From an uncultured Eubacteriales bacterium (lineage in GTDB: Bacteria > Bacillota > Clostridia > Oscillospirales > Oscillospiraceae): a DNA stretch of 64,000 bases. The notes beneath the pieces were generated by a model that saw only the letters and a program-made list of their open reading frames with translations, did no database searches and was not told the origin of the DNA. The first letter of the stretch is position 1. Each line of letters begins with the position of its first letter. Where the stretch lies: NCBI GenBank assembly GCA_900546515.1, contig URDG01000010.1:4573-68572 (forward strand), in the 5' to 3' direction. A program made the position numbers and the translations under genes. Positions 40,370 through 49,238 of the stretch are shown piece after piece.

Positions 40370-43063
40370 ATGAGACTTTCAAGAAAATGGCTCAACGAGT
40401 TTGTTGATCTCCCCATAGACAAGTATGATGACCGCACCTTCGGCGAGGCGATGACCGTCTCCGGCTCCAAGGTCGAGATAACCGAAGATCTCAGCAGGAA
40501 TATCAGCAACGTAAAGGCCGGCAGGATCATCTCCATAGAGAAGCACCCCAACTCCGACCATATGCTCGTCACCAGGATAGACGTAGGCGGCGAAGAGCCG
40601 GTGCAGATCTGCACCGGCGCATGGAATGTCCACGTCGGCGACCTTGTTCCCGCCGCGCTCGACAACTCTCTGCTCCCGAACGGCGCGAAGATCACGAAGG
40701 GCAAGCTCCGCGGCGTTGAGTCCGACGGCATGCTCTGCTCGCTCAAGGAACTCGGACTTACCACGCATGACTATCCCTACGGCGAGATAAAAGCCGCCGC
40801 CATCCTCGGGGATTATCACCCCATAAATCCCGATAAGCCCTCTATTCCCGCCGACATCAGCCATGGCGACCGTATTTTCGGCAATGTCGTCGCGGCGGAG
40901 GTCGTAAGCGTCGAACCCTACGGCGTGAATCTCTGGAAACTGGAGCTCGACAGCGGCTCCCGCATTGCGGACTCTATCTGTGATTGCCAGAACGTCCATA
41001 CCGGCGACATGGTCGCATACGACAACGCCAGCGGCCGTATCTGCACGCTCGAGGATCTGCATGCAAAGCAGGAGGAGTTCCCTCACTGCATTCCCGACGG
41101 TATTTTCATCCTGCATGAGGACTGCCGCCCCGGCGATGACATCGGCGCGCTCATAGGCATGGACGACCACGTCGTCGAATTTGAGATAACCCCCAACCGC
41201 CCCGACTGCCTGTGCGTGATCGGCCTTGCCCGCGAGGCGGCCGTCACCTTCGGCAAGAAGCTCATGCTGCATGAGCCGGTCGTGCAGGCAAAGGCCGGCG
41301 GAGATATAAACGAGCTGGCAAAGGTCGTTATTGAAGACCCGGAACTCTGCCCGCGCTATACCGCGCGCATGGTCAAAAACGTAAAGATCGCGCCGAGCCC
41401 CGAATGGATGCGCGAGCGTATCCGCAACGCCGGTATGCGTCCGATAAATAACATTGTCGACATCACGAACTATGTCATGCTCGAGTACGGCCAGCCGATG
41501 CACGCCTTTGATTTTTCATGCGTCGGCAGCGGTGAGATACACATCCGCTGCGCACGCGAGGGCGAGACTATCCGCACGCTCGACGGCAACGAGCGTAAGC
41601 TCACGCCGAGCATGCTGTGCATCTGCGACACGGATAAGCCGGTCGGAGTTGCCGGTGTAATGGGCGGCGAGAACAGCGAGATCGTGGGCGACACGGCAAT
41701 GGTCCTCTTTGAAAGCGCCAATTTCAACGGCCCCTCCGTCCGCCGCACCGCTACTGCGCTCGGCATGCGCACCGACGCCTCCTCACGCTTTGAGAAGGGA
41801 CTTGACGTCAAGAACACATATGCCGCAGTGCAGCGCGCCTGTGAGCTTGTGGAGCTTCTCGGCGCGGGCGAGGTCGTCGAAGGCGTGATAGACGTCGTAC
41901 CCAAGCCCCTCACCACAACTACCGTCAAGCTCGAGCCGGACAAGATAAACGCCCTGCTCGGCACAGATATAAGCGAACAGATCATGCGTAAGATCCTGCT
42001 TGACCTCGGCTTCGGCCTTGAGGGCGACACGATCATTGTCCCGTCATGGCGCGGCGACGTGGAGCATTACTCCGACATTGCCGAGGAGGTCGCACGCTTC
42101 TACGGCTATAACGAGATACCCACCCGCTTCACAGGCGCTATCAGCACCTGCGGCGGCTTCAGTCCCGTGCAGCTCACTGAGCGCGCTGTCGGTCAGGCGC
42201 TGCGCTCCATGGGGCTTGACGAGATCATCACCTATTCCTTCATCAGTCCCAGCTACTATGACAAGATCCGCATGCCTGCGGATTCCCCGCTGCGCGACAG
42301 CCTGCGCATCCTTAATCCTCTCGGCGAGGATACCTCCATCATGCGCACGACGGTGCTGCCCTCCATGCTCGAAATACTCACCCGCAACTACAATTTCCGC
42401 AACAAGTCCGCTGCGCTCTATGAGATAGGCAAGATATACCTCAAGCGCAGCGACGGTCTGGCTGACGAGCCGAAGATCGTCTCCATGGGCGCATACGGCG
42501 CCGGTGTGAACTTCTTCACCGTAAAGGGCTGGGTCGAGAGCCTGCTGAAAGAGCTGCGCACACCGAAGGCAGAATTCGTGGCAGAGAAGGAGAACGCCTC
42601 CTATCATCCCGGACGCTGCGCCAAGGTCTATGCCGGCGGGACCTATATCGGTATCTTCGGCCAGATACACCCCGAGGTCGCAAAGAACTACGGAGTGGAT
42701 GCGGAGCTCTACTGTGCGGAGCTGAGCTTCGACGCGCTCTATTCCGTCCGCGGCGGTACTCCCGTGTATGAGCCGCTGCCCAAGTTCCCCGCCGTCACGC
42801 GCGACATTGCCGTCGTCTGCTCAAGCGGGATCACCGTCGGCGAGCTGACCGACTGCATCATGGCCAGCGGCGGAAAGTATCTCAAGGGCTGCACGCTCTT
42901 TGACGTCTACACCGGCCGCCATATCGCAGAGGGCATGAAGTCTGTCGCGTTCTCGCTGATCATGCGCGCCGACGACCAGACGCTTACCGATGACCACGCC
43001 GAGGAGACCGTGCGCAATGTGCTCTCGGCGCTCAAAGAGAAGTTCGGCGCTGTGATCCGCTGA
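40370..43063 (+). CDS. pheT: Phenylalanine-tRNA ligase beta subunit with duplicated OB-fold region
   Basis: 897 residues, about 100 longer than usual. Residues 45-130 form the normal EMAP-type tRNA-binding fold (VKAGRIISIEKHPNSDHMLV ... GVESDGMLCSLKELGL). Residues about 131-241 are extra, and about 170-225 look like a second copy of the same fold (VVAAEVVSVEPYGVNLWKLE ... CQNVHTGDMVAYDNASGRI). The normal order then resumes with GMDDHVVEFEITPNRPDCL (B1), the B3/B4 editing domain, B5, the catalytic-like core and the C-terminal anticodon-binding ferredoxin fold. It starts behind AGGAGGATAAG. Confidence 0.95.
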   Translation: MRLSRKWLNEFVDLPIDKYDDRTFGEAMTVSGSKVEITEDLSRNISNVKAGRIISIEKHPNSDHMLVTRIDVGGEEPVQICTGAWNVHVGDLVPAALDNSLLPNGAKITKGKLRGVESDGMLCSLKELGLTTHDYPYGEIKAAAILGDYHPINPDKPSIPADISHGDRIFGNVVAAEVVSVEPYGVNLWKLELDSGSRIADSICDCQNVHTGDMVAYDNASGRICTLEDLHAKQEEFPHCIPDGIFILHEDCRPGDDIGALIGMDDHVVEFEITPNRPDCLCVIGLAREAAVTFGKKLMLHEPVVQAKAGGDINELAKVVIEDPELCPRYTARMVKNVKIAPSPEWMRERIRNAGMRPINNIVDITNYVMLEYGQPMHAFDFSCVGSGEIHIRCAREGETIRTLDGNERKLTPSMLCICDTDKPVGVAGVMGGENSEIVGDTAMVLFESANFNGPSVRRTATALGMRTDASSRFEKGLDVKNTYAAVQRACELVELLGAGEVVEGVIDVVPKPLTTTTVKLEPDKINALLGTDISEQIMRKILLDLGFGLEGDTIIVPSWRGDVEHYSDIAEEVARFYGYNEIPTRFTGAISTCGGFSPVQLTERAVGQALRSMGLDEIITYSFISPSYYDKIRMPADSPLRDSLRILNPLGEDTSIMRTTVLPSMLEILTRNYNFRNKSAALYEIGKIYLKRSDGLADEPKIVSMGAYGAGVNFFTVKGWVESLLKELRTPKAEFVAEKENASYHPGRCAKVYAGGTYIGIFGQIHPEVAKNYGVDAELYCAELSFDALYSVRGGTPVYEPLPKFPAVTRDIAVVCSSGITVGELTDCIMASGGKYLKGCTLFDVYTGRHIAEGMKSVAFSLIMRADDQTLTDDHAEETVRNVLSALKEKFGAVIR

Positions 43064-43159
43064 CGGAGATGCGCCGTCCCATCCGGAAGGACGCTCCTGC
43101 GCATTATGCGGAGTTCCACTGAATTAATGAAAATTTAATGGTTTTCGCCTTTTTCTGAC

Positions 43160-43187
43160 TTTACTTGTGATTAAAATCTGATATAAT
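43160..43187 (+). promoter_or_regulatory. Promoter of ireB
   Basis: TTTACT (43160-43165), 16-base spacer, consensus TATAAT (43182-43187), 36 bases before the start codon. Confidence 0.55.
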
Positions 43188-43222
43188 AAACACAAGAAAC
43201 AAGGAGCAAAGGAGGGGACATT

Positions 43223-43465
43223 ATGGCGGATGAGACAAGAAAGTTTGAGGCTCTTGACAGTAAGACCGCAATGAAAGAGGTTCTTTCGTCTGTGTATAAC
43301 TCCCTCATGGTTAAGGGCTACAATCCGATTAACCAGATTGTGGGATATATACTTTCAGAAGACCCGACTTACATTACCAATTACAATAACGCCCGCACGC
43401 TCATCACCCGGCTTGACCGCGATGAGCTGCTGCAGGAGCTTGTCAGGACATATCTCGATAAGTAA
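43223..43465 (+). CDS. ireB: IreB-family regulatory phosphoprotein
   Basis: 80 residues, normal length, nearly the whole protein conserved: MKEVLSSVYNSLMVKGYNPI and NQIVGYILSEDPTYIT. In Enterococcus, IreB is phosphorylated by the Ser/Thr kinase IreK and limits cephalosporin resistance; the same protein is found across Firmicutes. N-terminal threonines (ADETRKFEALDSKTA) are candidate phosphosites. It starts behind AAAGGAGGGG. Monocistronic here, whereas it often precedes ruvX. Confidence 0.92.
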   Translation: MADETRKFEALDSKTAMKEVLSSVYNSLMVKGYNPINQIVGYILSEDPTYITNYNNARTLITRLDRDELLQELVRTYLDK

Positions 43466-43475
43466 ATAAGCAATA

Positions 43476-43517
43476 CGAAAAACTCTCCGGCCGGAATGGC
43501 CGGAGAGTTTTTTCGTA
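43476..43517 (+). terminator. Terminator of ireB
   Basis: Stem CGAAAAACTCTCCGGCC with GGCCGGAGAGTTTTTTCG around a GGAAT loop (43476-43517). Confidence 0.9.
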
Positions 43518-43522
43518 ATCTC

Positions 43523-43577
43523 TTGACAAGTATAAATGAGCTGAGTATAATTACAGTGTAATCAATTACGGTGTAAT
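43523..43577 (+). promoter_or_regulatory. Consensus promoter overlapped by a double TetR operator
   Basis: TTGACA (43523-43528), exactly 17 bases, TATAAT (43546-43551). Two palindromes ATTAC-N3-GTAAT follow at 43550-43562 and 43565-43577, 15 bases apart, covering the end of the -10 box and the start site. The TetR gene follows at 43599, so this is a probable autorepressed promoter. Confidence 0.8.
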
Positions 43578-43598
43578 TGAACGGGAGAAGGTGACCGT

Positions 43599-44237
43599 AT
43601 GGCATTGAGAGACCATTCGTTGGACGATAAGATCACAGTGTCGGCAATGCAGGAATTTTTGGAAAAGGGCTATATGGGCGCGTCGCTGCGGAAAATAGCG
43701 GAGAGGGCCGGCGTGACCGTCGGCGCGATACAGACCCGGTACAAGTCGAAGGATGAGCTGTTCACGTGCCTGCTTGAACCGTTTCTGGCCGATATAGATG
43801 CGGCGTTTCAAAGCACCAGGGCAGACTATTACTCCGGCGCGGGAGCGGATATTCTGGAGGGTCTCAGGAGTTCGATGCGGCATGAGTCCGCGGCGATCCT
43901 GCACCTGATCTTTGACCATTATGATGAAGCGGTGCTGCTCATGCACCGGAGTGCGGGCAGCAGTCTGGAGCACTGCTTTGATATGATCGTAAAAAACAAG
44001 ATAGCGGAGAGCGTTTCGTTTTTTCATGGAGCGGGCTTTGCCGGCATCGACGAAGTACTGCTGGGGCTTTTGATCTCCGCGCAGTTCGACAGTTACCGCA
44101 GAATAGTTATAGACTGCCCGGACAGGCCGGCTGCCGAAAAGTATATGAGTTCGCTTATGGTTTATCATCTCGCGGGGTGGAGCGCGCTTTTTGAGTCTGC
44201 AAACAAATCGCAGGAGGGTATAAAAGATGAAATATAA
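43599..44237 (+). CDS. TetR-family transcriptional regulator
   Basis: 212 residues. The N-terminal helix-turn-helix reads AMQEFLEKGYMGASLRKIAE then RAGVTVGAIQTRYKSKDELF; the rest is a helical ligand-binding domain. It overlaps the next gene by 11 bases, so it probably represses its own operon together with that gene. The inducer is unknown. Confidence 0.9.
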   Translation: MALRDHSLDDKITVSAMQEFLEKGYMGASLRKIAERAGVTVGAIQTRYKSKDELFTCLLEPFLADIDAAFQSTRADYYSGAGADILEGLRSSMRHESAAILHLIFDHYDEAVLLMHRSAGSSLEHCFDMIVKNKIAESVSFFHGAGFAGIDEVLLGLLISAQFDSYRRIVIDCPDRPAAEKYMSSLMVYHLAGWSALFESANKSQEGIKDEI

Positions 44238-44853
44238 CGGCTTCTATTTCTGGATGTTTCAGAGCCCGATGAAAAAGGTCCTGAAAGAAAAGTACGGCGG
44301 GAAGTATGCCGTCGAGATAATGAAAAAGAGCAGGCGCGTCTACCGGGAGCTCGTGGAAAAGGCGGACGATATCGGCGACGATAATCCCATGGCATACAAT
44401 GAGCTTTTCGCTCTGACTTTTGTAGCGCCGTATGTGGCGAGTGAAAAGAAGATCCCGCCGGAGACCGTGCAGGAGATGATGCGGCGCGCGCTTTACCACG
44501 TAAGGTGGTATTTTGCGATGACCGACCTGAACACGGACAGGGGCAAGGCGGAGAACAAGAAGAGCGTCGTCAAATATGCGGCGTGGTACACCCCGGAAAA
44601 GGAGAAGCAGTACCCGACGTCTTTCAAGGTGGACTTTGTCGGCCAGCCGCATGAGGGCGCGTGCTATTACCGCATTACCCGCTGCCCTATCTGCATTTAC
44701 ACGGAAAAGCTGGGCGTAAGGGAGCTGATGCCGCTGTTCTGCGAGCTTGACGAGGTCATGGTGACATTGCAGCACGGCGTGCTGCACCGCAAACATACGC
44801 TTGCTGCCGGAGGAGAGTACTGCGACTATTATATCACCGGAAACAAAGAGTGA
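44227..44853 (+). CDS. L-2-amino-thiazoline-4-carboxylate-hydrolase-like protein
   Basis: 208 residues of the ATC-hydrolase family: a conserved C-terminal block with CPICIYTEKLGVRELMPLFC, an ELDEVM stretch and RKHTLAAGGEYCDYY. The founding enzyme of Pseudomonas opens the thiazoline ring on the way to L-cysteine, but clostridial members are uncharacterised and may act on other substrates. Starts behind CAGGAGGG within the end of the TetR gene, so the regulator probably senses its substrate or product. Confidence 0.78.
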   Translation: MKYNGFYFWMFQSPMKKVLKEKYGGKYAVEIMKKSRRVYRELVEKADDIGDDNPMAYNELFALTFVAPYVASEKKIPPETVQEMMRRALYHVRWYFAMTDLNTDRGKAENKKSVVKYAAWYTPEKEKQYPTSFKVDFVGQPHEGACYYRITRCPICIYTEKLGVRELMPLFCELDEVMVTLQHGVLHRKHTLAAGGEYCDYYITGNKE

Positions 44854-44942
44854 ACGCCGCAGTATGTGCACTGATACCGGCATATGCTTTGACGATTCTG
44901 CACAAATTCAGCGATTTGAAATAGTGCATAGTGCCAAAAGAT

Positions 44943-44966
44943 GGAGCGCCGCATTTGCGGCGCTCC
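44943..44966 (+). terminator. Hairpin after the ATC-hydrolase-like gene
   Basis: Perfect 10-bp stem GGAGCGCCGC (44943-44952) / GCGGCGCTCC (44957-44966). Only GATTGCT follows, so the T tract is weak. Confidence 0.6.
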
Positions 44967-44974
44967 GATTGCTA

Positions 44975-45041
44975 TTGACTTCCAAATGAAAAGCGATTAG
45001 AATCAGACTGCAACTGGTATATGCCAATAGGAATACACCAG
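44975..45041 (+). promoter_or_regulatory. Promoter and candidate GntR operator
   Basis: TTGACT (44975-44980), 17-base spacer, TAGAAT (44998-45003). Downstream an interrupted inverted repeat has CTGGT at 45013-45017 and ACCAG at 45037-45041, in the position of an operator for the GntR-type gene that follows. Confidence 0.55.
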
Positions 45042-45109
45042 AGACAGCATAGCCGGTGGCTGCGCTGATTTCCAATTCGCGGGTATGAACGGAGAAGGAC
45101 GGTGCCGCT

Positions 45110-45835
45110 GTGGGGCAAAACGCTGCTCAGCCGATCTACAGGCTGATAAAGGATGATATTATAAGAGAAATCGGCGAGGGCGCTTACGGGACGGATCAGT
45201 GCCTGCCGTCGGAGCGCGATCTCGCGGTGCGGTACAGTACCACAAGGATGACGGTGCGCCATGCGCTCAACTACCTTGAGGCGGACGGCATTGTATACAG
45301 GCTCCAGGGCAAAGGGACCTTCGTGGCCGGTACGAAGCTCATTCAGCCGCTGATGCAGGTCACGGGCTTCACCGAGGACATGCTGCGCCGCGGCAAGACG
45401 CCGAGCTCGCAACTCCTGTTTGCGGGTCTGAAAAAGGCCGACCACGTTGTTGCAAACGACCTGCATATTAATCTCGGGCAGGACTATATTCTTATAAAGA
45501 GGCTGAGATTTGCCGACGGCATGCCGATGGCGATAGAGGCGACGGCGCTGAGCTACGAGCTGTGCAGCGCGATACTTGATGAAGATCTCGGCCGGGAGTC
45601 GATGTATGGCCGCCTGCGTGCTCTCGGACTGAAGCTGGTGACCGGCGACCAGTATATGGAGGCCGCTCTGGCCGACGCGGAGCAGGCGGAGCTGCTGAAG
45701 ATCCAGAAGGGCGCGCCGGTGATGCATATAGAGCGCCATGTCGCAAATGAGAACGGGCAGCCTGTGGAGGCGACATATTCGACCTACCGCGGGGATCAGT
45801 ACCGCTTCTTCGTGAATTTCGACAGCACAAAATAA
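45110..45835 (+). CDS. GntR-family regulator with UTRA domain
   Basis: 241 residues from GTG 45110 (AAGGA about 11 bases before). The winged helix covers IYRLIKDDIIREIGEGAYGT ... LPSERDLAVRYSTTRMTVRH ... YRLQGKGTFVAG, and the C-terminal half is a UTRA (HutC-type) effector domain ending YRGDQYRFFVNFD. UTRA domains bind sugars or sugar phosphates. Followed by the ABC importer and MurQ, so an amino-sugar phosphate such as MurNAc-6-P is a plausible effector (inference). Confidence 0.9.
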   Translation: MGQNAAQPIYRLIKDDIIREIGEGAYGTDQCLPSERDLAVRYSTTRMTVRHALNYLEADGIVYRLQGKGTFVAGTKLIQPLMQVTGFTEDMLRRGKTPSSQLLFAGLKKADHVVANDLHINLGQDYILIKRLRFADGMPMAIEATALSYELCSAILDEDLGRESMYGRLRALGLKLVTGDQYMEAALADAEQAELLKIQKGAPVMHIERHVANENGQPVEATYSTYRGDQYRFFVNFDSTK

Positions 45836-45904
45836 CGCATCTTGGGCCCACGCCGGAGACGGCGGGAGGGTTTAAAGATAAAAACTGAAAAAAGGAGAAT
45901 ATTA

Positions 45905-47332
45905 ATGAAAAAGATCATCGCAATGCTTCTTGCTCTGGTCATGGTGTTCGCGCTGTGCGCATGCGGCTCCACCGCAGCGCCCGCTGAGGAGACCAAGCCC
46001 GCAGAGGAAGCTACCGCAGCTGATGCGGCACCCGCAGAAGAGACCGCGGCAGAGGACACCGTCACTGTCATGGTTCCCCCTGTTTCCGGCACCTATCAGG
46101 ACGATATTGACGTCTGGGCCGCAGAGTTCACCGAAATGCACCCCAACATCAAGATCGAAGTCATCAAGACCTCATGGGACGATCATAACGACAAACTCAT
46201 GACCATGGCCAACGCAGGCGAGGCTCCCGACATTGCGGAGCTGTCCTACTCCAACATCGGCGCATATGTCGATATGGGCGTTGCAGTCGACATTTCCCAG
46301 TACATGGACGCCGACCGCCTTGCAGACTATGACCAGAACGCAATGGACTACATGTCCATAGAGAACGTTCCCTACGGTCTGCCCATATACATAACCATCC
46401 AGTCCATCGGCGGCAACCGCGAGATGCTCGAGGCTGCAGGCGCTGACATCGCAAAGATCCAGTCCGAGGGCTGGACCTATGAGGAGTTCCTTGAAGTCCT
46501 CAAGAACGGCACCACTGACGACTGCTTCGGCTTTGCGTTTGCAAACTCCGGTGTCACCGCTTCCGACGTTCCCAACATCATGGGCGTCATGGCCGGTCTG
46601 ACCAACGCGTTCACCTCCGACCTCAAGTACGCATTCACGTCCGACAATATGCTCAACCTCCTCAACGCCATAGAGGAGATGACCAAGGCCGGCTACATGC
46701 CCAACTACGCTGTTGAGGCAGGCCAGCGCATGGTCATGTGCGAGCAGGGCAAGACCATGATATTCGGCAAGGCCATGCCTCTGTTTGAGAACAACATCAA
46801 CAAGAACAACGCCGCTCTTGACGCCAACGACGGCACTGCTGTCGAGAACTCCATCAAGATGAGCTACGTGTTCCTGCCGCTGCCTCACATGGACGGTGTT
46901 TCCGAGTCCTGCTTCGGCACTGTTGACGGCATGATCGCACTCAGAAACCACAGCACCACAGACGAGCACCTCAAGAACGTCTGCATGTTCATGGACTACA
47001 TCTGCTCCGGCGAGCGCATCGCAGCGGTCGATTCCACCCTGCTTCTTGAGCCTGTCTGCCAGACCGGCCGCGACGCATATGTCAGCCCCGAGGGCATTGA
47101 CGAGGGCAACGCAGCGTGCGCCGCACGCGAGATCGGCCTTGTTGTCGCTCCTCCCGCAGGCATCACCGTTGAGCAGTCCGCAAATGCAAAGCTCATCATG
47201 GACGAGGTCATAGTACCCAAGTTCCAGTCTCTCGTTGCAGGCGAGGCTACCGCACAGGAAGTCTTTGATGCGATCAACGAGCGCGCAGTTGAGCTCTTCG
47301 GCGAGGACGGTATCATCAGAGGTCTGCTCTGA
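45905..47332 (+). CDS. ABC sugar transporter substrate-binding lipoprotein
   Basis: 475 residues from ATG 45905 behind AAAAGGAG. Signal peptide with lipobox LCAC, an acidic Glu/Ala/Pro linker, then a family 1 solute-binding fold (DVWAAEFTEMHPNIKIEVIK, GEAPDIAELSYSNIGAYVDM, GWTYEEFLEVLKNG). Carbohydrate ABC importers of the CUT1 type use such proteins. The partner permeases and MurQ follow, suggesting MurNAc or a related cell-wall sugar. Confidence 0.92.
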   Translation: MKKIIAMLLALVMVFALCACGSTAAPAEETKPAEEATAADAAPAEETAAEDTVTVMVPPVSGTYQDDIDVWAAEFTEMHPNIKIEVIKTSWDDHNDKLMTMANAGEAPDIAELSYSNIGAYVDMGVAVDISQYMDADRLADYDQNAMDYMSIENVPYGLPIYITIQSIGGNREMLEAAGADIAKIQSEGWTYEEFLEVLKNGTTDDCFGFAFANSGVTASDVPNIMGVMAGLTNAFTSDLKYAFTSDNMLNLLNAIEEMTKAGYMPNYAVEAGQRMVMCEQGKTMIFGKAMPLFENNINKNNAALDANDGTAVENSIKMSYVFLPLPHMDGVSESCFGTVDGMIALRNHSTTDEHLKNVCMFMDYICSGERIAAVDSTLLLEPVCQTGRDAYVSPEGIDEGNAACAAREIGLVVAPPAGITVEQSANAKLIMDEVIVPKFQSLVAGEATAQEVFDAINERAVELFGEDGIIRGLL

Positions 47333-47369
47333 TCCCGTCTTGAAGCAAGCACGGCATAAAGGATCATCG

Positions 47370-47402
47370 GTCCCGCCCAGCCTTGGCCGGGCGGGACTTT
47401 TT
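47370..47402 (+). terminator. Intra-operon terminator after the binding-protein gene
   Basis: Stem GTCCCGCCC (47370-47378) / GGGCGGGAC (47389-47397) with an inner GCC/GGC, followed by five T. Partial termination here would give more binding protein than permease. Confidence 0.8.
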
Positions 47403-47429
47403 CAAAGCAAGCGTATTGGAGGTAAGGCT

Positions 47430-48341
47430 ATGAGCAAATACAGGGGAGAGAGACTTGGGTCCCGACGTTTCCGCATAAAGGATGACGATATATGGGGCTA
47501 TGCTTTCATATTCGTGGCCATGGCGGTGTTCGCAGTGTTCACGCTCTACCCGGTTTTCAGCGCGATAAAGACGAGCTTTCTGAAGTACAAGCCCTTCGGC
47601 TCGGAGTTTATCGGGCTGCAAAATTATGCGGAGACATTCAAAAGCAAGCTCTTTTTCAAGGCGGTCAAGAACACCTTTGTCTATACCGCCGTTGTTGTGC
47701 CCCTTTCTTTGCTGATAGCCTTTTCTATTGCGATCATGATACTGCCGTTCCGCAAGGGTGTGCAGTCCGTGTTCAAGTCTATCTATTATCTGCCGGGCAT
47801 CGCCTCGGGCGTCGCGCTGTCGGTCGTGTGGCTGTGGCTGTACGATTCTTCTCCGGACGGCCTTTTCAATCAGGTCATGACATTTTTCGGCCTGCCAGCG
47901 CAGAACTGGCTCTCCTCCAGCAAGACGTCCATGCTCTCGCTCATGCTTATGGCGCTGCTGTCGGGACAGGGGACGAATATAATCATCTACATAGCGGCGC
48001 TTCTGAGCATTGACAACAGCTACTTTGAGGCTGCTGAGCTCGACGGCGCGACTTTCTTCCAGAAGATACGCTACATCGTGTTCCCGCTTGTAAAGCCGAC
48101 GACGCTTTTCCTGCTCGTGACCGGCATCATCGGCTCGTTCCAGGTGTTCCAGAACGCCTTCCTCATGACCGGCGGCGGGCCGGACAACAGCACGACCATG
48201 ATCGGCCTTTTGATATACAAGAACGCCTTTGAATACTCGAAATTTGGCCTTGCCTGCGCGCAGGCGATACTTCTGGCCATAGTCATCTCGCTCATTTCGC
48301 TGCTCCAGTTCAAGCTCATGGGCGTGGATGTGGAATACTGA
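47430..48341 (+). CDS. ABC sugar transporter permease (MalF type)
   Basis: 303 residues from ATG 47430 behind TTGGAGG; longer upstream frames run through the terminator. Six membrane helices and the coupling motif EAAELDGATFFQKIRYIVFP. Forms a heterodimer with the next permease. No ATPase gene is in the cluster, so a shared MsmX-type ATPase elsewhere is likely. Confidence 0.92.
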   Translation: MSKYRGERLGSRRFRIKDDDIWGYAFIFVAMAVFAVFTLYPVFSAIKTSFLKYKPFGSEFIGLQNYAETFKSKLFFKAVKNTFVYTAVVVPLSLLIAFSIAIMILPFRKGVQSVFKSIYYLPGIASGVALSVVWLWLYDSSPDGLFNQVMTFFGLPAQNWLSSSKTSMLSLMLMALLSGQGTNIIIYIAALLSIDNSYFEAAELDGATFFQKIRYIVFPLVKPTTLFLLVTGIIGSFQVFQNAFLMTGGGPDNSTTMIGLLIYKNAFEYSKFGLACAQAILLAIVISLISLLQFKLMGVDVEY

Positions 48342-48353
48342 GGAGGTGGAGTG

Positions 48354-49223
48354 ATGGCGTCGACCGGTCTTTATTCGCAGCATCTCAACGACAGAAAAAA
48401 GCTCTATGCCCGCAATATCGTGCTTGCGCTGCTGCTCATCGTCTTCGCGGTGCTGGCACTGTTCCCGATCTTCTACATGATAATGTCGTCGTTCGGCCCT
48501 CCCGTTGCAACGGCGGGTACGAGGCGTTCCATTCTTCCCGCGCGCTGGACGCTGGATTCATACAAAGCTTTCTTTGAATTCAGCAAATATTCCGGCCGCT
48601 GGATACTCAACAGCCTTGTCGTGGCCTCGCTTACGGTCGTCGGCAATGTGATATTCGCGTCCATGGCCGGATACGCGTTCTCGAAGATCAACTTCAAGGG
48701 GCGCAAATGGCTGTTCGGAATGATACTTGTCGCAATGATGATCCCGTATCAGGTAACACAGGTACCGCTCTATATCCTCATTGCAAACAAACTCAAAATG
48801 ACGAACACCTTTGCGGCGCTGATCCTGCCGGGGGTCGTCACATCGTACAATATTTTTCTTGCCAAGCAGTTTTTCACAAGCATCCCAACGCCGCTGATAG
48901 AGAGCGCCAAGCTCGACGGGTGCAGCCAGCCGAAAATATTCGTAAGCATAATCCTGCCGCTTTCAAAGACCGTGCTCGCGGTAATGGCGATAAATACCTT
49001 CCTTTCGACATGGAACTCCTTTTTCTGGCCCTTCCTTGTCACGAGCAAGGACTATATGTTCACCATTCAGGTCGGCCTCAAGACCTTCAAGTTTGCAAAT
49101 GAGACGCTGCTTGCGCCCATGATGGCGGGGGCGACGCTGTCTGCACTGCCGATGTTCATTCTCTTCTTTGCATTGCAGAAGTATTTCCTCGAGGGCGTGA
49201 CAATAGGTGCAGTCAAGGGTTGA
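48354..49223 (+). CDS. ABC sugar transporter permease (MalG type)
   Basis: 289 residues from ATG 48354 behind GGAGG at seven bases. Six membrane helices and the coupling motif ESAKLDGCSQPKIFVSIILP. Partner of the preceding permease; murQ follows after 15 bases. Confidence 0.92.
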   Translation: MASTGLYSQHLNDRKKLYARNIVLALLLIVFAVLALFPIFYMIMSSFGPPVATAGTRRSILPARWTLDSYKAFFEFSKYSGRWILNSLVVASLTVVGNVIFASMAGYAFSKINFKGRKWLFGMILVAMMIPYQVTQVPLYILIANKLKMTNTFAALILPGVVTSYNIFLAKQFFTSIPTPLIESAKLDGCSQPKIFVSIILPLSKTVLAVMAINTFLSTWNSFFWPFLVTSKDYMFTIQVGLKTFKFANETLLAPMMAGATLSALPMFILFFALQKYFLEGVTIGAVKG

Positions 49224-49238
49224 TGAGAGGGCAGGCAA

